The translations under genes were made by a program, and so were the position numbers. From JBBIMS01 sp964531645 (GTDB lineage Bacteria > Acidobacteriota > Aminicenantia > JBFLYD01 > JBBIMS01): DNA of 40,930 bases. The DNA lies in the NCBI GenBank assembly GCA_964531645.1, contig CAZHEF010000023.1:1-40930 (forward strand), read 5' to 3'. Within the stretch, counting starts at the first letter, position 1. Each line of letters opens with the position of its first letter. This document shows, piece by piece, positions 25,739-34,665 of the stretch. The notes beneath the pieces were generated by a model. That model was not told the DNA's origin, made no database searches, and worked only from the letters and a program-made list of their open reading frames with translations.

Positions 25739-27081
25739 AGAATATCTACTTTCCATCCTCTGAAAAAGATTTAAAGGAAATGCTTTCTGAGATAGGAGTT
25801 TCCTCGGAGGAGGAGCTTTTTTCATCTATACCTGAGGAATACAAGCTTAAAAATCCTCTTAACCTTCCTCCTTCCATGGACGAAATATCTCTTCTCAATT
25901 ATTTTAAAGAAATTTCCAAAAAGAACAGGATAGAGCCCATTTCCTTCATAGGAGCGGGTTCGTATCCCCACTACATTCCCTCAGTTGTTGATTATCTTTC
26001 ATCAAGGGGAGAATTTCTCACTCCCTACACTCCCTACCAACCTGAGCTAAGTCAGGGAACACTTCAGATAATGTTTGAATATCAAACCCTCATCTCTTCT
26101 TTGACAGGTATGGAGGTTTCCAATGCTTCCCTTTACGATGGTGCCACTGCAACAGCAGAATCGGCTTTAATGGCTTGGAGAATAAAAAAAAGCGAAAAAA
26201 TTCTTATCTCCTCCACTGTTCATCCCTTCTGGAGAGATACTCTAAGGACATATCTCAAAAACTTCTCCTTAGAAGTCTTAGAGATTCCATACAGGGAGGA
26301 TGGGAGAGTCGATCTTGAAAAGGCGAAAAATTTATCAGATGAAAAAACTTCTGCAATAATGGTTCAGTCCCCAAATTTCTTCGGAATAATTGAAAATCTC
26401 AAAGAAATATCAGATTTCGCAAGGGAGAAAAATATTTTATTCCTTGTTGGAATTTCTGAACCCCTCTCCCTTGGTATCTTAAAATCTCCCGGAGAGTTTG
26501 GAGCAGACATTGTTTTTGGCGAAGCTCAATCCTTCGGATTGCCCCTCTCCTTTGGAGGACCCTATCTTGGTTTTATCTCATCAAAGATGGATTTCGTAAG
26601 ACAGATGCCAGGAAGAATCGCAGGCGAGACCATTGATAGAAATGGGAAAAGGGGTTTTGTTCTTACTCTATCAACAAGAGAACAGCATATAAGAAGGGAA
26701 AAGGCTACATCGAATATATGCACAAATCAGGCATGGTGTGCTCTAAGAGCTACAATTTATCTTGAGACCCTTGGAAGAAAAGGGTTAATGGCTCTTGCAA
26801 AGCTAAATTTTTCCAAGGCAACCTATGCAAAGAAAGAAATTGAAAAACTCAGTGGCGTTAAGATAAGGTTTAAAACGACTACTTTCAATGAATTCTTAGT
26901 TCAGTTTGAAAAACCTCTGGATGGAATATATAAAAGTCTTGAAAAGGAAGGTTTTATTGCAGGATTTCCGGTCTCAAAGTATTACAATGAATTGGAAAAT
27001 TCGACCCTTTTATGTTTTACTGAAATTCATTCCAGGAAGCTTATTGATAGATTTGTAGAAAAAATTGGAGAGCTGGCATGA
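25735..27081 (+). CDS. gcvPA: Glycine dehydrogenase (decarboxylating) subunit 1
   Basis: The N-terminal half of a two-subunit P protein. With GcvPB it forms the PLP-dependent glycine decarboxylase that loads the H protein. The 448 residues show FIGAGSYPHYIPSVVDYL (about 72-89), the TPYQPELSQGTLQIMFEYQT region (about 99-118), SLYDGATATAESALMA and the SFGGPYLGFIS segment. The split P-protein arrangement is standard in many bacteria and archaea, in contrast to the single ~950-residue form of E. coli. It overlaps both neighbours by ATGA. Confidence 0.96.
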   Translation: MKNIYFPSSEKDLKEMLSEIGVSSEEELFSSIPEEYKLKNPLNLPPSMDEISLLNYFKEISKKNRIEPISFIGAGSYPHYIPSVVDYLSSRGEFLTPYTPYQPELSQGTLQIMFEYQTLISSLTGMEVSNASLYDGATATAESALMAWRIKKSEKILISSTVHPFWRDTLRTYLKNFSLEVLEIPYREDGRVDLEKAKNLSDEKTSAIMVQSPNFFGIIENLKEISDFAREKNILFLVGISEPLSLGILKSPGEFGADIVFGEAQSFGLPLSFGGPYLGFISSKMDFVRQMPGRIAGETIDRNGKRGFVLTLSTREQHIRREKATSNICTNQAWCALRATIYLETLGRKGLMALAKLNFSKATYAKKEIEKLSGVKIRFKTTTFNEFLVQFEKPLDGIYKSLEKEGFIAGFPVSKYYNELENSTLLCFTEIHSRKLIDRFVEKIGELA

Positions 27082-28535
27082 AAGCAAAATTTTTAGCCTA
27101 TGAAGAACCATTAATTTTTGAAATAAGTGATGAGGGGAAATTTGCTATCAACTTGCCTGAGCCTGATGTTCCTGAGGAGGATTTGCCAGATGAGATTAAA
27201 AGACAAGATATTCCTGATTTCCCTCAGGTTTCTGAGACTGAAATTGTAAGGCATTTTACAAGGCTTTCCCAGCTAAATTATTGTGTTGATAAGGGGTTTT
27301 ATCCTCTTGGTTCATGCACCATGAAATATAATCCTAAGATTAATGAAAAAATTGCAGGACTCGAAGGTTTCACTGATATTCATCCCCTTTATCCTGAAGA
27401 TTATGTTCAGGGTTCTCTTGAAGTTATCTATAACCTTGAAAAATTTCTATGTGAGATTACAGGAATGGACAGATTCACTGCCGCTCCTCTTGCTGGAGCT
27501 CACGGAGAATTGACAGGAATGCTTATAATAAGAGCTTACCACATAAGCAAGGGAGAGGAAAGAAAAAAAGTTCTAATTCCTGACTCTGCTCATGGAACAA
27601 ATCCCGCCTCTGCTCATCTTTCAGGATGGGTTGTTGAGGAGATACCTTCTAACGATTATGGGACTGTGGATATTGAAAAATTAAAAGAAAGAGTGGATGA
27701 GACGGTCTCCGCTTTAATGCTAACAAACCCAAATACTCTCGGAATATTCGAAAAGGATATAAAATTAATAGCTGAAATTTTACATTCCAAGGGTGCTCTT
27801 CTTTATATGGACGGAGCCAACTTAAATGCTCTTGTTGGAATAGCAAAAGTTAGAGATATGGGAGTTGATGTTGTCCACACGAATCTTCATAAAACCTTCT
27901 CAACTCCCCATGGGGGAGGTGGTCCTGGCGCGGGACCTGTTGGAGTAAAAGAATTTCTCGAGCCATTCCTTCCTGTTCCAAGGGTAGAGAAAAATGATGG
28001 AAAGTACTTCTTTAACTGGGATAAACCAAAATCAATAGGAAGGATATGCGGATTTTATGGAAATTTCCTTGTTCTTGTAAAAGCCCTTGCTTATATTCTT
28101 TCATTGGGTTATGAGGGTTTGAGAGATACAGCAAAAAGAGCTGCTCTGAATGCTAATTACATAAGAAAAAAACTTGAAGGTTTATATCATGTTCCTTATA
28201 AGTCTCCCACCCTTCATGAATTTGTTTGCTCTGACAAAAACCTTCAGGGATTTAGTGTTACCACCCTTGATGTTGCAAAGAGACTTATCGATTATGGATT
28301 TCACCCTCCGACAATATATTTCCCTCTTATTGTCCATGGTGCTTTAATGATTGAACCTACTGAAACAGAGAGCAAAAGAGACCTTGATCTTTTTGTATCA
28401 GCAATGATAGAAATTTACAAAGAGGCAAAGGAGAACTCTGAAGTTTTGAAGAGTGCTCCCCACATTACTCCTGTGGGAAGACTTGATGAAGTTTTGGCTG
28501 CAAAAAAACCTGTGTTAAGATGGAATAGGAAATGA
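27078..28535 (+). CDS. gcvPB: Glycine dehydrogenase (decarboxylating) subunit 2
   Basis: The C-terminal half of the split P protein, which carries the cofactor. The PLP-binding lysine is Lys272 in the glycine-rich THGGG-type region, here HTNLHKTFSTPHGGGGPGAG (268-287). Other family segments are YPLGSCTMKYNPK (about 75-87), AGAHGELTGML, PDSAHGTNPASAH and the C-terminal TPVGRLDE. The length of 485 residues is normal. It overlaps gcvPA and glyQ by 4 nt each, so the three subunits should be made in linked amounts. Confidence 0.96.
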   Translation: MKAKFLAYEEPLIFEISDEGKFAINLPEPDVPEEDLPDEIKRQDIPDFPQVSETEIVRHFTRLSQLNYCVDKGFYPLGSCTMKYNPKINEKIAGLEGFTDIHPLYPEDYVQGSLEVIYNLEKFLCEITGMDRFTAAPLAGAHGELTGMLIIRAYHISKGEERKKVLIPDSAHGTNPASAHLSGWVVEEIPSNDYGTVDIEKLKERVDETVSALMLTNPNTLGIFEKDIKLIAEILHSKGALLYMDGANLNALVGIAKVRDMGVDVVHTNLHKTFSTPHGGGGPGAGPVGVKEFLEPFLPVPRVEKNDGKYFFNWDKPKSIGRICGFYGNFLVLVKALAYILSLGYEGLRDTAKRAALNANYIRKKLEGLYHVPYKSPTLHEFVCSDKNLQGFSVTTLDVAKRLIDYGFHPPTIYFPLIVHGALMIEPTETESKRDLDLFVSAMIEIYKEAKENSEVLKSAPHITPVGRLDEVLAAKKPVLRWNRK

Positions 28536-29371
28536 ATATACAGGAAATAATTTTTAGATTGGAAAGGTTCTGGGCTGATCGTGGATTTTACATAGCTGCA
28601 CCATATGATGTGGAAGTTGGAGCGGGAACAATGACGCCGGATACTTTCTTCAGGGTTCTTGATCCAAAACCATGGAATGTTGCCTATCTTCAACCTTCAA
28701 GAAGACCCGCAGATGGAAGATATGGAGATAACCCTCATAGAGTTGAAAAACATCATCAGTATCAAGTGATTGCAAAGCCAGCTCCCGGGGAGATTCAGAA
28801 AATTTACCTTGAAAGTTTGACATCTCTTGGAGTAGAGCTTGCAGACCATGATATAAGATTTGATGAGGATAACTGGGAATCTCCTACAATAGGCGCATGG
28901 GGTGTTGGATGGCAGATTCTTCTCGATGGACTGGAGGTAACCCAGTTCACATACTTCCAGCAAGCTGGAGGAATTGAGCTTCCCCAGATTCCTGTTGAGA
29001 TAACCTATGGAATTGAAAGGATAGCCATGTTCCTTCAGGGTTTAGACTCTGTCTTTGATCTTGAATGGGCGCCAGGAATAAGTTACAGAGATGTAAGATT
29101 CAAAAGTGAAAGGGAATTCTCAATTTATAATTTTGAAAAGGCTGATATAGAATTTCTATTCTCCCTTTTCAACTCTTATGAAAAGGAAGCAAAGAGGCTT
29201 GTTGAGGAAAATCTTCTTCTTCCCTGCTATGATTATTGTTTGAAATGCTCTCACATATTCAATATCCTTGATGCAAGAGGTGCTCTTTCAGTAACAGAAA
29301 GAGTTGGAATGGTAATGAGGGTTAGAGATATTGTGCTTGAGGTTGCTAAAAGATATACATCAGAGGTGTGA
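28532..29371 (+). CDS. glyQ: Glycyl-tRNA synthetase alpha subunit
   Basis: Catalytic class II subunit of the bacterial alpha2-beta2 glycyl-tRNA synthetase. The 279 residues contain YDVEVGAGTMTPDTFFRVL (about 25-43), YLQPSRRPADGRYGDNPHR (about 53-71, motif 2 region), HHQYQVI and the FTYFQQAGGIEL segment. The start overlaps gcvPB by ATGA, placing it in the glycine cleavage operon. Co-transcription links the charging of tRNA-Gly with the breakdown of free glycine. Confidence 0.96.
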   Translation: MNIQEIIFRLERFWADRGFYIAAPYDVEVGAGTMTPDTFFRVLDPKPWNVAYLQPSRRPADGRYGDNPHRVEKHHQYQVIAKPAPGEIQKIYLESLTSLGVELADHDIRFDEDNWESPTIGAWGVGWQILLDGLEVTQFTYFQQAGGIELPQIPVEITYGIERIAMFLQGLDSVFDLEWAPGISYRDVRFKSEREFSIYNFEKADIEFLFSLFNSYEKEAKRLVEENLLLPCYDYCLKCSHIFNILDARGALSVTERVGMVMRVRDIVLEVAKRYTSEV

Positions 29372-29372
29372 A

Positions 29373-31436
29373 ATGACTGATTTTCTTCTCGAAATAGGAA
29401 CAGAGGATATGCCCTACAATCATGTAAAGGATGGGATTGAACAACTTTCAGCGAGTATCAAAAAATTACTTAATGAAAAGAGAATTCAATATAGTAAGAT
29501 TAGAGGGATTGGAACATCAAGAAGGCTATCCGTTTATGTCAAAGATATTGGACTTGAGGAAATCCCTGAAGAAGAGGTTATAGTTGGTCCTCCTCTTCAG
29601 GTAGCTCTTGACAAAGATGGGAAACCCACTCAAGCACTTCTTGGCTTTCTTAAAGCAAAGAATGCGACTTTGAGTGATGTGGAATATCTTGATACTGAAA
29701 AAGGGACTTATGTCTCTTTAAAAAGGAAATCTCCCGCAAGGAAAACAAGAGAGATCCTTGAAGAAAAAATCCCAGATCTTATTCTTTCCCTTTACTTCCC
29801 CAAAAACATGCGATGGGAAGGAGGGATTAAATTCACAAGACCGATAAGAAATCTTTTGTGCATAATTGGTGAGGAAACAGTCAATTTCTCAATAGGGAAC
29901 ATTGCCACCTCCCGTTTCACCTTTGGTCACAGAATATGGGGGAAAGAAAAGATTCACATTCATTTGCCAGAAGAATATTTTGAAAAATTGAAGGAAAGCT
30001 ATGTAATTGTTGACCCCGAAGAGAGAAAAGAGCTTATTTTTAAAGAGATTGAAAGAATAGAAAAGGAAAAAGAAGGGAAGGCGATTGTTGATGAAGAAAT
30101 AATCGATTACTGGATATATACATTGGAATTCCCTTTTCTCTTTTCAGGTTCATTCCACAACGAGCATTTAAATCTTTCTCCTGAAGTTATTGGTTATGTG
30201 ATTGAGAAGAATCAGAGATTTTTCCCTATAAAAAATGAAAATGGCTCTTACCTACCGTATTTCATAGGTGTTGCTGATACCGCGGATGACTTAAAAGGTT
30301 ATATAAAAAGGGGAGCGGAGAGAGTTATAAATGCAAGATTAATAGATGCAAAATTTTTCTGGCAGAAGGACAGGAAGACTCCATTTGAGACAAGGTGGCA
30401 GGATCTCTCAAAGGTGATTTATCATGAGAAGCTCGGGACTTATCTTGACAAGTCTCAGAGGATAACCGAGCTGTCAATATTTTTAGCCAATGAGCTCGGA
30501 ATTCAAGACATAGGTGCGGTAAGAATGGCTTCCCAATATTGTAAAGTTGATCTTGTTACAGAGATGGTTAAGGAATTTCCAGCTCTTCAAGGAATAATGG
30601 GAGGACTTTATTTGAGAGAAGAAGGATATCCTGAAAATGTTTGGAAAGCTGTTTCCGAGCATTATAAACCTCTAACACTTGAAGACTCACCTTCTTCAAC
30701 TATTGAAGGCGCAATTGTATCCATTGCTGACAAAATCGACCATATTGTGGGAGCTTTTGGAATAGGAATAGAATTTTCAGGTTCATCAGACCCATTTGCT
30801 CTTAGAAAGGCGGGTCTTGGTTTATGCAAGACTATTATCCATCACAAAATATCCACATCAATAAATAAAATTGTGGAAATTGCAATACAGGTTCTTAACA
30901 ATTTAATCACAAGAGACCAAAACGAGGTGAAAAAGCAGATTCTTCAATTCATTGATGAGAGATTGGAATACATATTCCACGATTGGATGGGGTTCTCCTA
31001 TGACTGTGTAACAGCTGTTTTTGCCTCAGGAACTGATAATATCTATAACATTTATCTAAAGTTAAAAGCAATAGAAAAAATAAAAGGAAAAGAGCATCTA
31101 AAAGCCCTTGTTTTTGCCCATAAAAGAATTAAAAATATAATTGCGGGTCAACCATTTGCCATACCCAACGAGGAACTTTTCACACAAAAGGAGGAAAAAG
31201 AGCTCTGGGAAATTTACAAAGAAATGGAAAGGGATGCGGGAAATTTCTTTAAGAAAGGGAATTTTGAGGCAATCTTAGAGCTTTTTTTGCAGGTTGAACC
31301 TTTTGTTAGCAGATTTTTTGAAAAAGTCCTTGTGATGGATGAGGATATGGATGCCAGAAAAAACAGAGTTTCCCTCCTTTCCTCCATCAACACCCTCCTT
31401 TTAATGGTTGCCGACTTCTCTCAGATTGTGGTTTAA
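29373..31436 (+). CDS. glyS: Glycyl-tRNA synthetase beta subunit
   Basis: Large subunit that binds tRNA-Gly and contributes to the active site. The opening FLLEIGTEDMPYNHV (about 3-17) is the family signature. RGIGTSRRLSVYV, NMRWEGGIKFTRPIRNLL and the HD-like YHEKLGTYLDKSQRI region follow. A C-terminal anticodon-binding region contains FDERL-type and RIKNII stretches. The frame is open back to 29331 inside glyQ, but the ATG at 29373 has GAGGTG 5 nt upstream and lies one base after the glyQ stop. This gives 687 residues, the usual size. Confidence 0.96.
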   Translation: MTDFLLEIGTEDMPYNHVKDGIEQLSASIKKLLNEKRIQYSKIRGIGTSRRLSVYVKDIGLEEIPEEEVIVGPPLQVALDKDGKPTQALLGFLKAKNATLSDVEYLDTEKGTYVSLKRKSPARKTREILEEKIPDLILSLYFPKNMRWEGGIKFTRPIRNLLCIIGEETVNFSIGNIATSRFTFGHRIWGKEKIHIHLPEEYFEKLKESYVIVDPEERKELIFKEIERIEKEKEGKAIVDEEIIDYWIYTLEFPFLFSGSFHNEHLNLSPEVIGYVIEKNQRFFPIKNENGSYLPYFIGVADTADDLKGYIKRGAERVINARLIDAKFFWQKDRKTPFETRWQDLSKVIYHEKLGTYLDKSQRITELSIFLANELGIQDIGAVRMASQYCKVDLVTEMVKEFPALQGIMGGLYLREEGYPENVWKAVSEHYKPLTLEDSPSSTIEGAIVSIADKIDHIVGAFGIGIEFSGSSDPFALRKAGLGLCKTIIHHKISTSINKIVEIAIQVLNNLITRDQNEVKKQILQFIDERLEYIFHDWMGFSYDCVTAVFASGTDNIYNIYLKLKAIEKIKGKEHLKALVFAHKRIKNIIAGQPFAIPNEELFTQKEEKELWEIYKEMERDAGNFFKKGNFEAILELFLQVEPFVSRFFEKVLVMDEDMDARKNRVSLLSSINTLLLMVADFSQIVV

Positions 31437-31448
31437 AATACAGATGCA

Positions 31449-31769
31449 ATGAGAGAGATAGAGACAGCAATTAAGGTCATAAAAAAAGCCCTTTCAGCAA
31501 AGGGAGTAAAAGTTATAAATATTCTCCTTTTTGGAAGTAAAGTAAAAGGTGAAATCAAACCATACAGTGATTGGGATTTCTTTGTAGTTATTGATAAGAA
31601 ATTATATTTTAATGAAAAATGGGATGTCATTGACCAGATAAAAATAAAATTAGCAAAAATGAATATCCCGAATGACATTATTCTGAAATATGAAGAAGAT
31701 GTTGAAAATGAAAAGGAGAATGTGGGTAAGATTACATATTACGCATTGAGAGAAGGAATAAAACTATGA
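31449..31769 (+). CDS. MNT-type minimal nucleotidyltransferase
   Basis: A 106-residue nucleotidyltransferase with the hallmark GSxxxGxxxxxSDxD: LLFGSKVKGEIKPYSDWDFFVV, in which Gly29, Ser30, Asp41 and Asp43 are visible. In MNT/HEPN pairs, the MNT partner can act as an antitoxin that modifies (for example AMPylates) or binds the HEPN protein. Other pairs have no proven role. No Shine-Dalgarno is obvious before the ATG at 31449, and it follows glyS by 12 nt, so it may be read through from the gcv-gly operon. It overlaps the HEPN gene by ATGA. Confidence 0.88.
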   Translation: MREIETAIKVIKKALSAKGVKVINILLFGSKVKGEIKPYSDWDFFVVIDKKLYFNEKWDVIDQIKIKLAKMNIPNDIILKYEEDVENEKENVGKITYYALREGIKL

Positions 31770-32176
31770 ATGAAGAGACTGTCAGAAATTGGCTATTTCT
31801 TGCAATGGGTGATTTAAAAACTGCAGAGGACGAGCTAAAGTCAGAGGAGCCTTTTACAAATACAATTTGTTTTCACTCCCAACAATTTGTGGAGAAAGTG
31901 ATTAAAGCATTCCTAACATTAGTTGATATACCATTTGGGAAAACTCATGATATTGCTGAATTGATCGAACTTGCGAGAAAAAAGGAACCTACTTTTGAAG
32001 AGCTTTACAAATTTAATGCATATAAACTTACAAGATATGCAGTTGAGGTCAGGTATCCCGATGAATTTTATATTCCTACATTAGAAGAAGCTAAAGAAAG
32101 TATTCAAATTGCAAAGAATGTGAGAAAATTCTCTCGAAAAATTTTCCAGAAGTATGGAATCAAATATAAGTATTAA
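31766..32176 (+). CDS. HEPN domain protein, partner of the MNT protein
   Basis: A 136-residue all-helical HEPN protein of the PF05168-like kind. The N-terminal helix (WLFLAMGDLKTAEDEL), the FHSQQFVEKVIKAFL helix (about 36-50), the GKTHDIAELIELA segment (about 58-70) and the RYAVEVRYPDEFYIPT segment (about 90-105) are typical. The Rx4-6H RNase motif of toxic HEPN proteins is not present, so RNase toxicity is doubtful. Translational overlap with the MNT gene supports a two-protein complex. Converges with the NapH-NapG-like gene with 2 nt between stops. Confidence 0.88.
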   Translation: MNEETVRNWLFLAMGDLKTAEDELKSEEPFTNTICFHSQQFVEKVIKAFLTLVDIPFGKTHDIAELIELARKKEPTFEELYKFNAYKLTRYAVEVRYPDEFYIPTLEEAKESIQIAKNVRKFSRKIFQKYGIKYKY

Positions 32177-32178
32177 TA

Positions 32179-33774
32179 TCAATAGCCTGATTTTAGGCTT
32201 TTTTCCAGCAACATCCTGTTTTTTTCAGATCTACTCTCCCCTACAGATGTTACTCTTATTGCTGGAAGATCGGCAATAGGGCATTTAAATTCACATATCC
32301 CGCATCCAATACACTCCACAGGATCAACAATCGGGGCCTTTACTCTATTGATCGCATCCTCTGTGGGAGTTTCAACTTCCACCATTTTTATTGCCTTGGG
32401 AGATGTTGGACAGACCTCCTCACAAACTATGCATGAAATACCGAAAGTGTAGGGTAGGCATCTTGTTTTGTCGACAAATGCTGTCCCTATTTTTATTCTC
32501 TTTTTTTCCTCCATGCTGATCTTTTTCAAGGCATTTGTGGGACAAATCTGGGAGCAAAGGTAGCAGTTGAGCTCGCAGTATCCAATTTTCATTATAAGAA
32601 TTGGTGTCCAGAACCCTTCTAAACCACTTTCAAAAAGAGAAGGGTGGATAGCATTTGTAGGACAGATCTTTATGCACTCAGCACATCTCACGCATCTCCT
32701 TAAAAATTCTGATTCCTCAATAGCACCAGGAGGCCTTATAAGAAGAGGGTTTGATTTTTTTTGAGAAAAAGTTGTTTTAAAAAGAGGAAATATCAAAAAG
32801 GATAAACCTGTAGTTAAAATAAGTTTTCTCTTTGAAAGATCAAAATTTTTCCTTGACTGTTTTAAGGAAAGCGGGAATTTAACTTCTGAAAAAGGACATT
32901 TCTCAGCGCAGTTAAAGCAATAAAAACATTCTGTTGGTTTCCATTTTCCTTCAGGGAAGGGTGTTGCGCCAGATGGGCATACAATATTGCAGAGATTGCA
33001 TTCACTGCATTTCTCCTTTTCAATTTTCAATTTGAGAATTGTAAAGGGGCTTAAAATCCCAAGAAGAGCGCCAAGGGGGCAAAGGCTTCTGCACCAGAAT
33101 CTTTCAGATATCAGATTTAAAAGGAGAATCCCTATGAAAATAAATCCAATGAAAATTCCCTGGGAGGACAATCTTTCAAGATAAAATCCCTGGAGAAATT
33201 GATATAAAAATTCTCCAATTTTCTGGAAAAGATTTAATGAAATTCTGGATAAATGAAAGGATAAAGAATAAAGGAGAAAACCCGTTGCTGGTAATATCGA
33301 GGTTGCAAAGGATCTGAAAAGGAGAGAAAAAGGATCTAAAATACCGAACAAATTTAATGAAAAAATTGAAAGTATAAGGAGAAAGAAAAAGATATAGTAT
33401 TTCCACCAGACTTTCCTGTCATTTTCTATCTTAGCTTTGTAAATTTTTGATTTTTTGAAAACAAATGAGATGAAATGGGTAATAGAACCCATTGGGCAGA
33501 ACCACCCACAGAAAAATCTTCCAAATAAAAGAGTAAGAAAAACCACAATTAGAGAAATAAGAAGCGTACCTTTGACAGAATGAGTTGAAAGGAGAGTGCT
33601 CACGAGAACAAGGAGATCGATCCTGAAAAAAATATCAAGGGGAAAGGAAATTTCATCCTTTCCCTGGTAAATGGTGTAAAGAATGAGTATTAGAAATAAC
33701 AGGAAGAAAAAGATTTGAGAAAAAATTCTTAGATAGACGAGAAGTCTGTATTTATAAAACTTTCTTCTTTTCAA
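32179..33774 (-). CDS. Fused NapH-like/NapG-like polyferredoxin membrane protein
   Basis: A 531-residue membrane iron-sulfur protein. The first ~300 residues resemble NapH: about five or six TM helices, two CxxxCP motifs (C89/C93 in CGWFCPMG and C228/C232 in CRSLCPLG) and two 4Fe-4S motifs (C256-259-262-266 and C283-286-289-293). A hydrophobic segment (about 316-336) then leads to a MauM/NapG-like part starting RPPGAIEESEF. That part has four further clusters (C361-371, C400-411, C439-455 with a long first gap, C488-498). The combination would give an electron path from the quinol pool to an unknown acceptor. The start is TTG, supported by GAGGT 6 nt upstream, and overlaps the DUF362 gene by 23 nt. 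No nitrate reductase gene is nearby, so a nap role is not implied. Confidence 0.88.
   Translation of the reverse strand: MKRRKFYKYRLLVYLRIFSQIFFFLLFLILILYTIYQGKDEISFPLDIFFRIDLLVLVSTLLSTHSVKGTLLISLIVVFLTLLFGRFFCGWFCPMGSITHFISFVFKKSKIYKAKIENDRKVWWKYYIFFFLLILSIFSLNLFGILDPFSLLFRSFATSILPATGFLLYSLSFHLSRISLNLFQKIGEFLYQFLQGFYLERLSSQGIFIGFIFIGILLLNLISERFWCRSLCPLGALLGILSPFTILKLKIEKEKCSECNLCNIVCPSGATPFPEGKWKPTECFYCFNCAEKCPFSEVKFPLSLKQSRKNFDLSKRKLILTTGLSFLIFPLFKTTFSQKKSNPLLIRPPGAIEESEFLRRCVRCAECIKICPTNAIHPSLFESGLEGFWTPILIMKIGYCELNCYLCSQICPTNALKKISMEEKKRIKIGTAFVDKTRCLPYTFGISCIVCEEVCPTSPKAIKMVEVETPTEDAINRVKAPIVDPVECIGCGICEFKCPIADLPAIRVTSVGESRSEKNRMLLEKSLKSGY
32184..32204 (+). terminator. Small Rho-independent terminator after the HEPN gene
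   Basis: AGCCT (32184-32188) pairs with AGGCT (32195-32199), with a possible extra G-T pair, around a short AT loop, followed by five T residues (32200-32204). It lies just past the HEPN stop and inside the 3' end of the convergent iron-sulfur gene. The stem is short (5-6 bp), so efficiency is uncertain. Confidence 0.55.
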
Positions 33775-34636
33775 TTTTCAACCTCTGGAGGTCAACTTCT
33801 CCAAGCTCTCTATTTTTTGCAATTTTCAAAAAAGGAAGTTCCTCATAACTTTTTCCGAAAAGAAAAGCTCCATAGGAATCCACTGCAACATAATCCTTTC
33901 CTGCAACAATTGTTTTTTTGACAATAACATCTCCAGGGCTACCACCTGTTGGACCATTCCTCACCATCATCCTCCAGGCATCGAGGACAGTAAGAACAGG
34001 CTTGAAAAAATTTGAGAAATCATTGACCGCTTCATGAATTCTCTGATGAAGTCTGTTCCTCTCTCCACCTACAGCTCCAAGCCAGTTTTTCATTCCAAGG
34101 GTAAGTATTGCAAGGGAATGATTTTTTGCAACAGGAACATTTATTATTTTGTCAGCCTCAAGAAACTGGAGTAGGACATCCCACTCTTTTATCCATTCTC
34201 CTCCGATCTTTACTCTCCTTGCAATTCTTGGATTCGGAAGAGGCGTTTCAGCTCCAAGTCCATTAAGAGTCTCTATGATTCCTGAGCTTTTATAGCATCT
34301 TCTGGGGTCATTGACAGAATTGTCCATAACTATTACTTTCTTCGCTCCTGCATCAAAGCACATTTCGACAATAGCCTTTATAATCTCAGGGTTTGTGTTA
34401 GCTCCAAGCTCAGGTTTTCTGTCCCATCCCATATTTGGCTTTACAATGACAACATCTCCTCTGGAAACGAATCTTTTCATACCTCCAATTAACTCAATGG
34501 CTGATTTTGTCCCTTTATATGGAGATTCAGATTCCACAACTGAAAGATCGGGATAATAAGTTATAGAAGGAAGACCCTTCAAGTAAGGAGATATTGAGCT
34601 AAAAGCTATAAACTTTAAAAACTCCCTTCTTTCCAT
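33752..34636 (-). CDS. DUF362 family protein with Tat-like N-terminus
   Basis: A 294-residue DUF362 protein of unknown activity. Visible family stretches are DVVIVKPNMGWDRKPELGANTNPEII (in two parts, about 61-86), the KVIVMDNSVND segment, the INVPVAKNHSLAILTLGMKN region (about 164-183) and AVDSYGAFLFG. The N-terminus MERREFLKFIAFSSI has the RRxFLK pattern of Tat signals, but the following hydrophobic stretch is short, so export is only suggested. It has no ferredoxin motif of its own, unlike many DUF362 proteins. GGAGG lies 5 nt before the ATG. The tight overlap with the NapH-NapG-like gene suggests they act together, perhaps with that protein supplying electrons. Confidence 0.87.
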   Translation of the reverse strand: MERREFLKFIAFSSISPYLKGLPSITYYPDLSVVESESPYKGTKSAIELIGGMKRFVSRGDVVIVKPNMGWDRKPELGANTNPEIIKAIVEMCFDAGAKKVIVMDNSVNDPRRCYKSSGIIETLNGLGAETPLPNPRIARRVKIGGEWIKEWDVLLQFLEADKIINVPVAKNHSLAILTLGMKNWLGAVGGERNRLHQRIHEAVNDFSNFFKPVLTVLDAWRMMVRNGPTGGSPGDVIVKKTIVAGKDYVAVDSYGAFLFGKSYEELPFLKIAKNRELGEVDLQRLKIEKKKVL

Positions 34637-34665
34637 TTTAGCCTCCAGAATTTAATTACGACATT

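Noticed and set aside
31433..31678. Open frame on the - strand opposite the MNT gene
   Set aside because: The + strand frame carries an exact nucleotidyltransferase signature and is coupled to HEPN, so the antisense frame is a shadow.
31449..32176. MNT/HEPN pair as a classical RNase toxin-antitoxin defence system
   Set aside because: The HEPN protein lacks the Rx4-6H catalytic motif, and no other defence or mobile genes are nearby, so only the family assignment is made.
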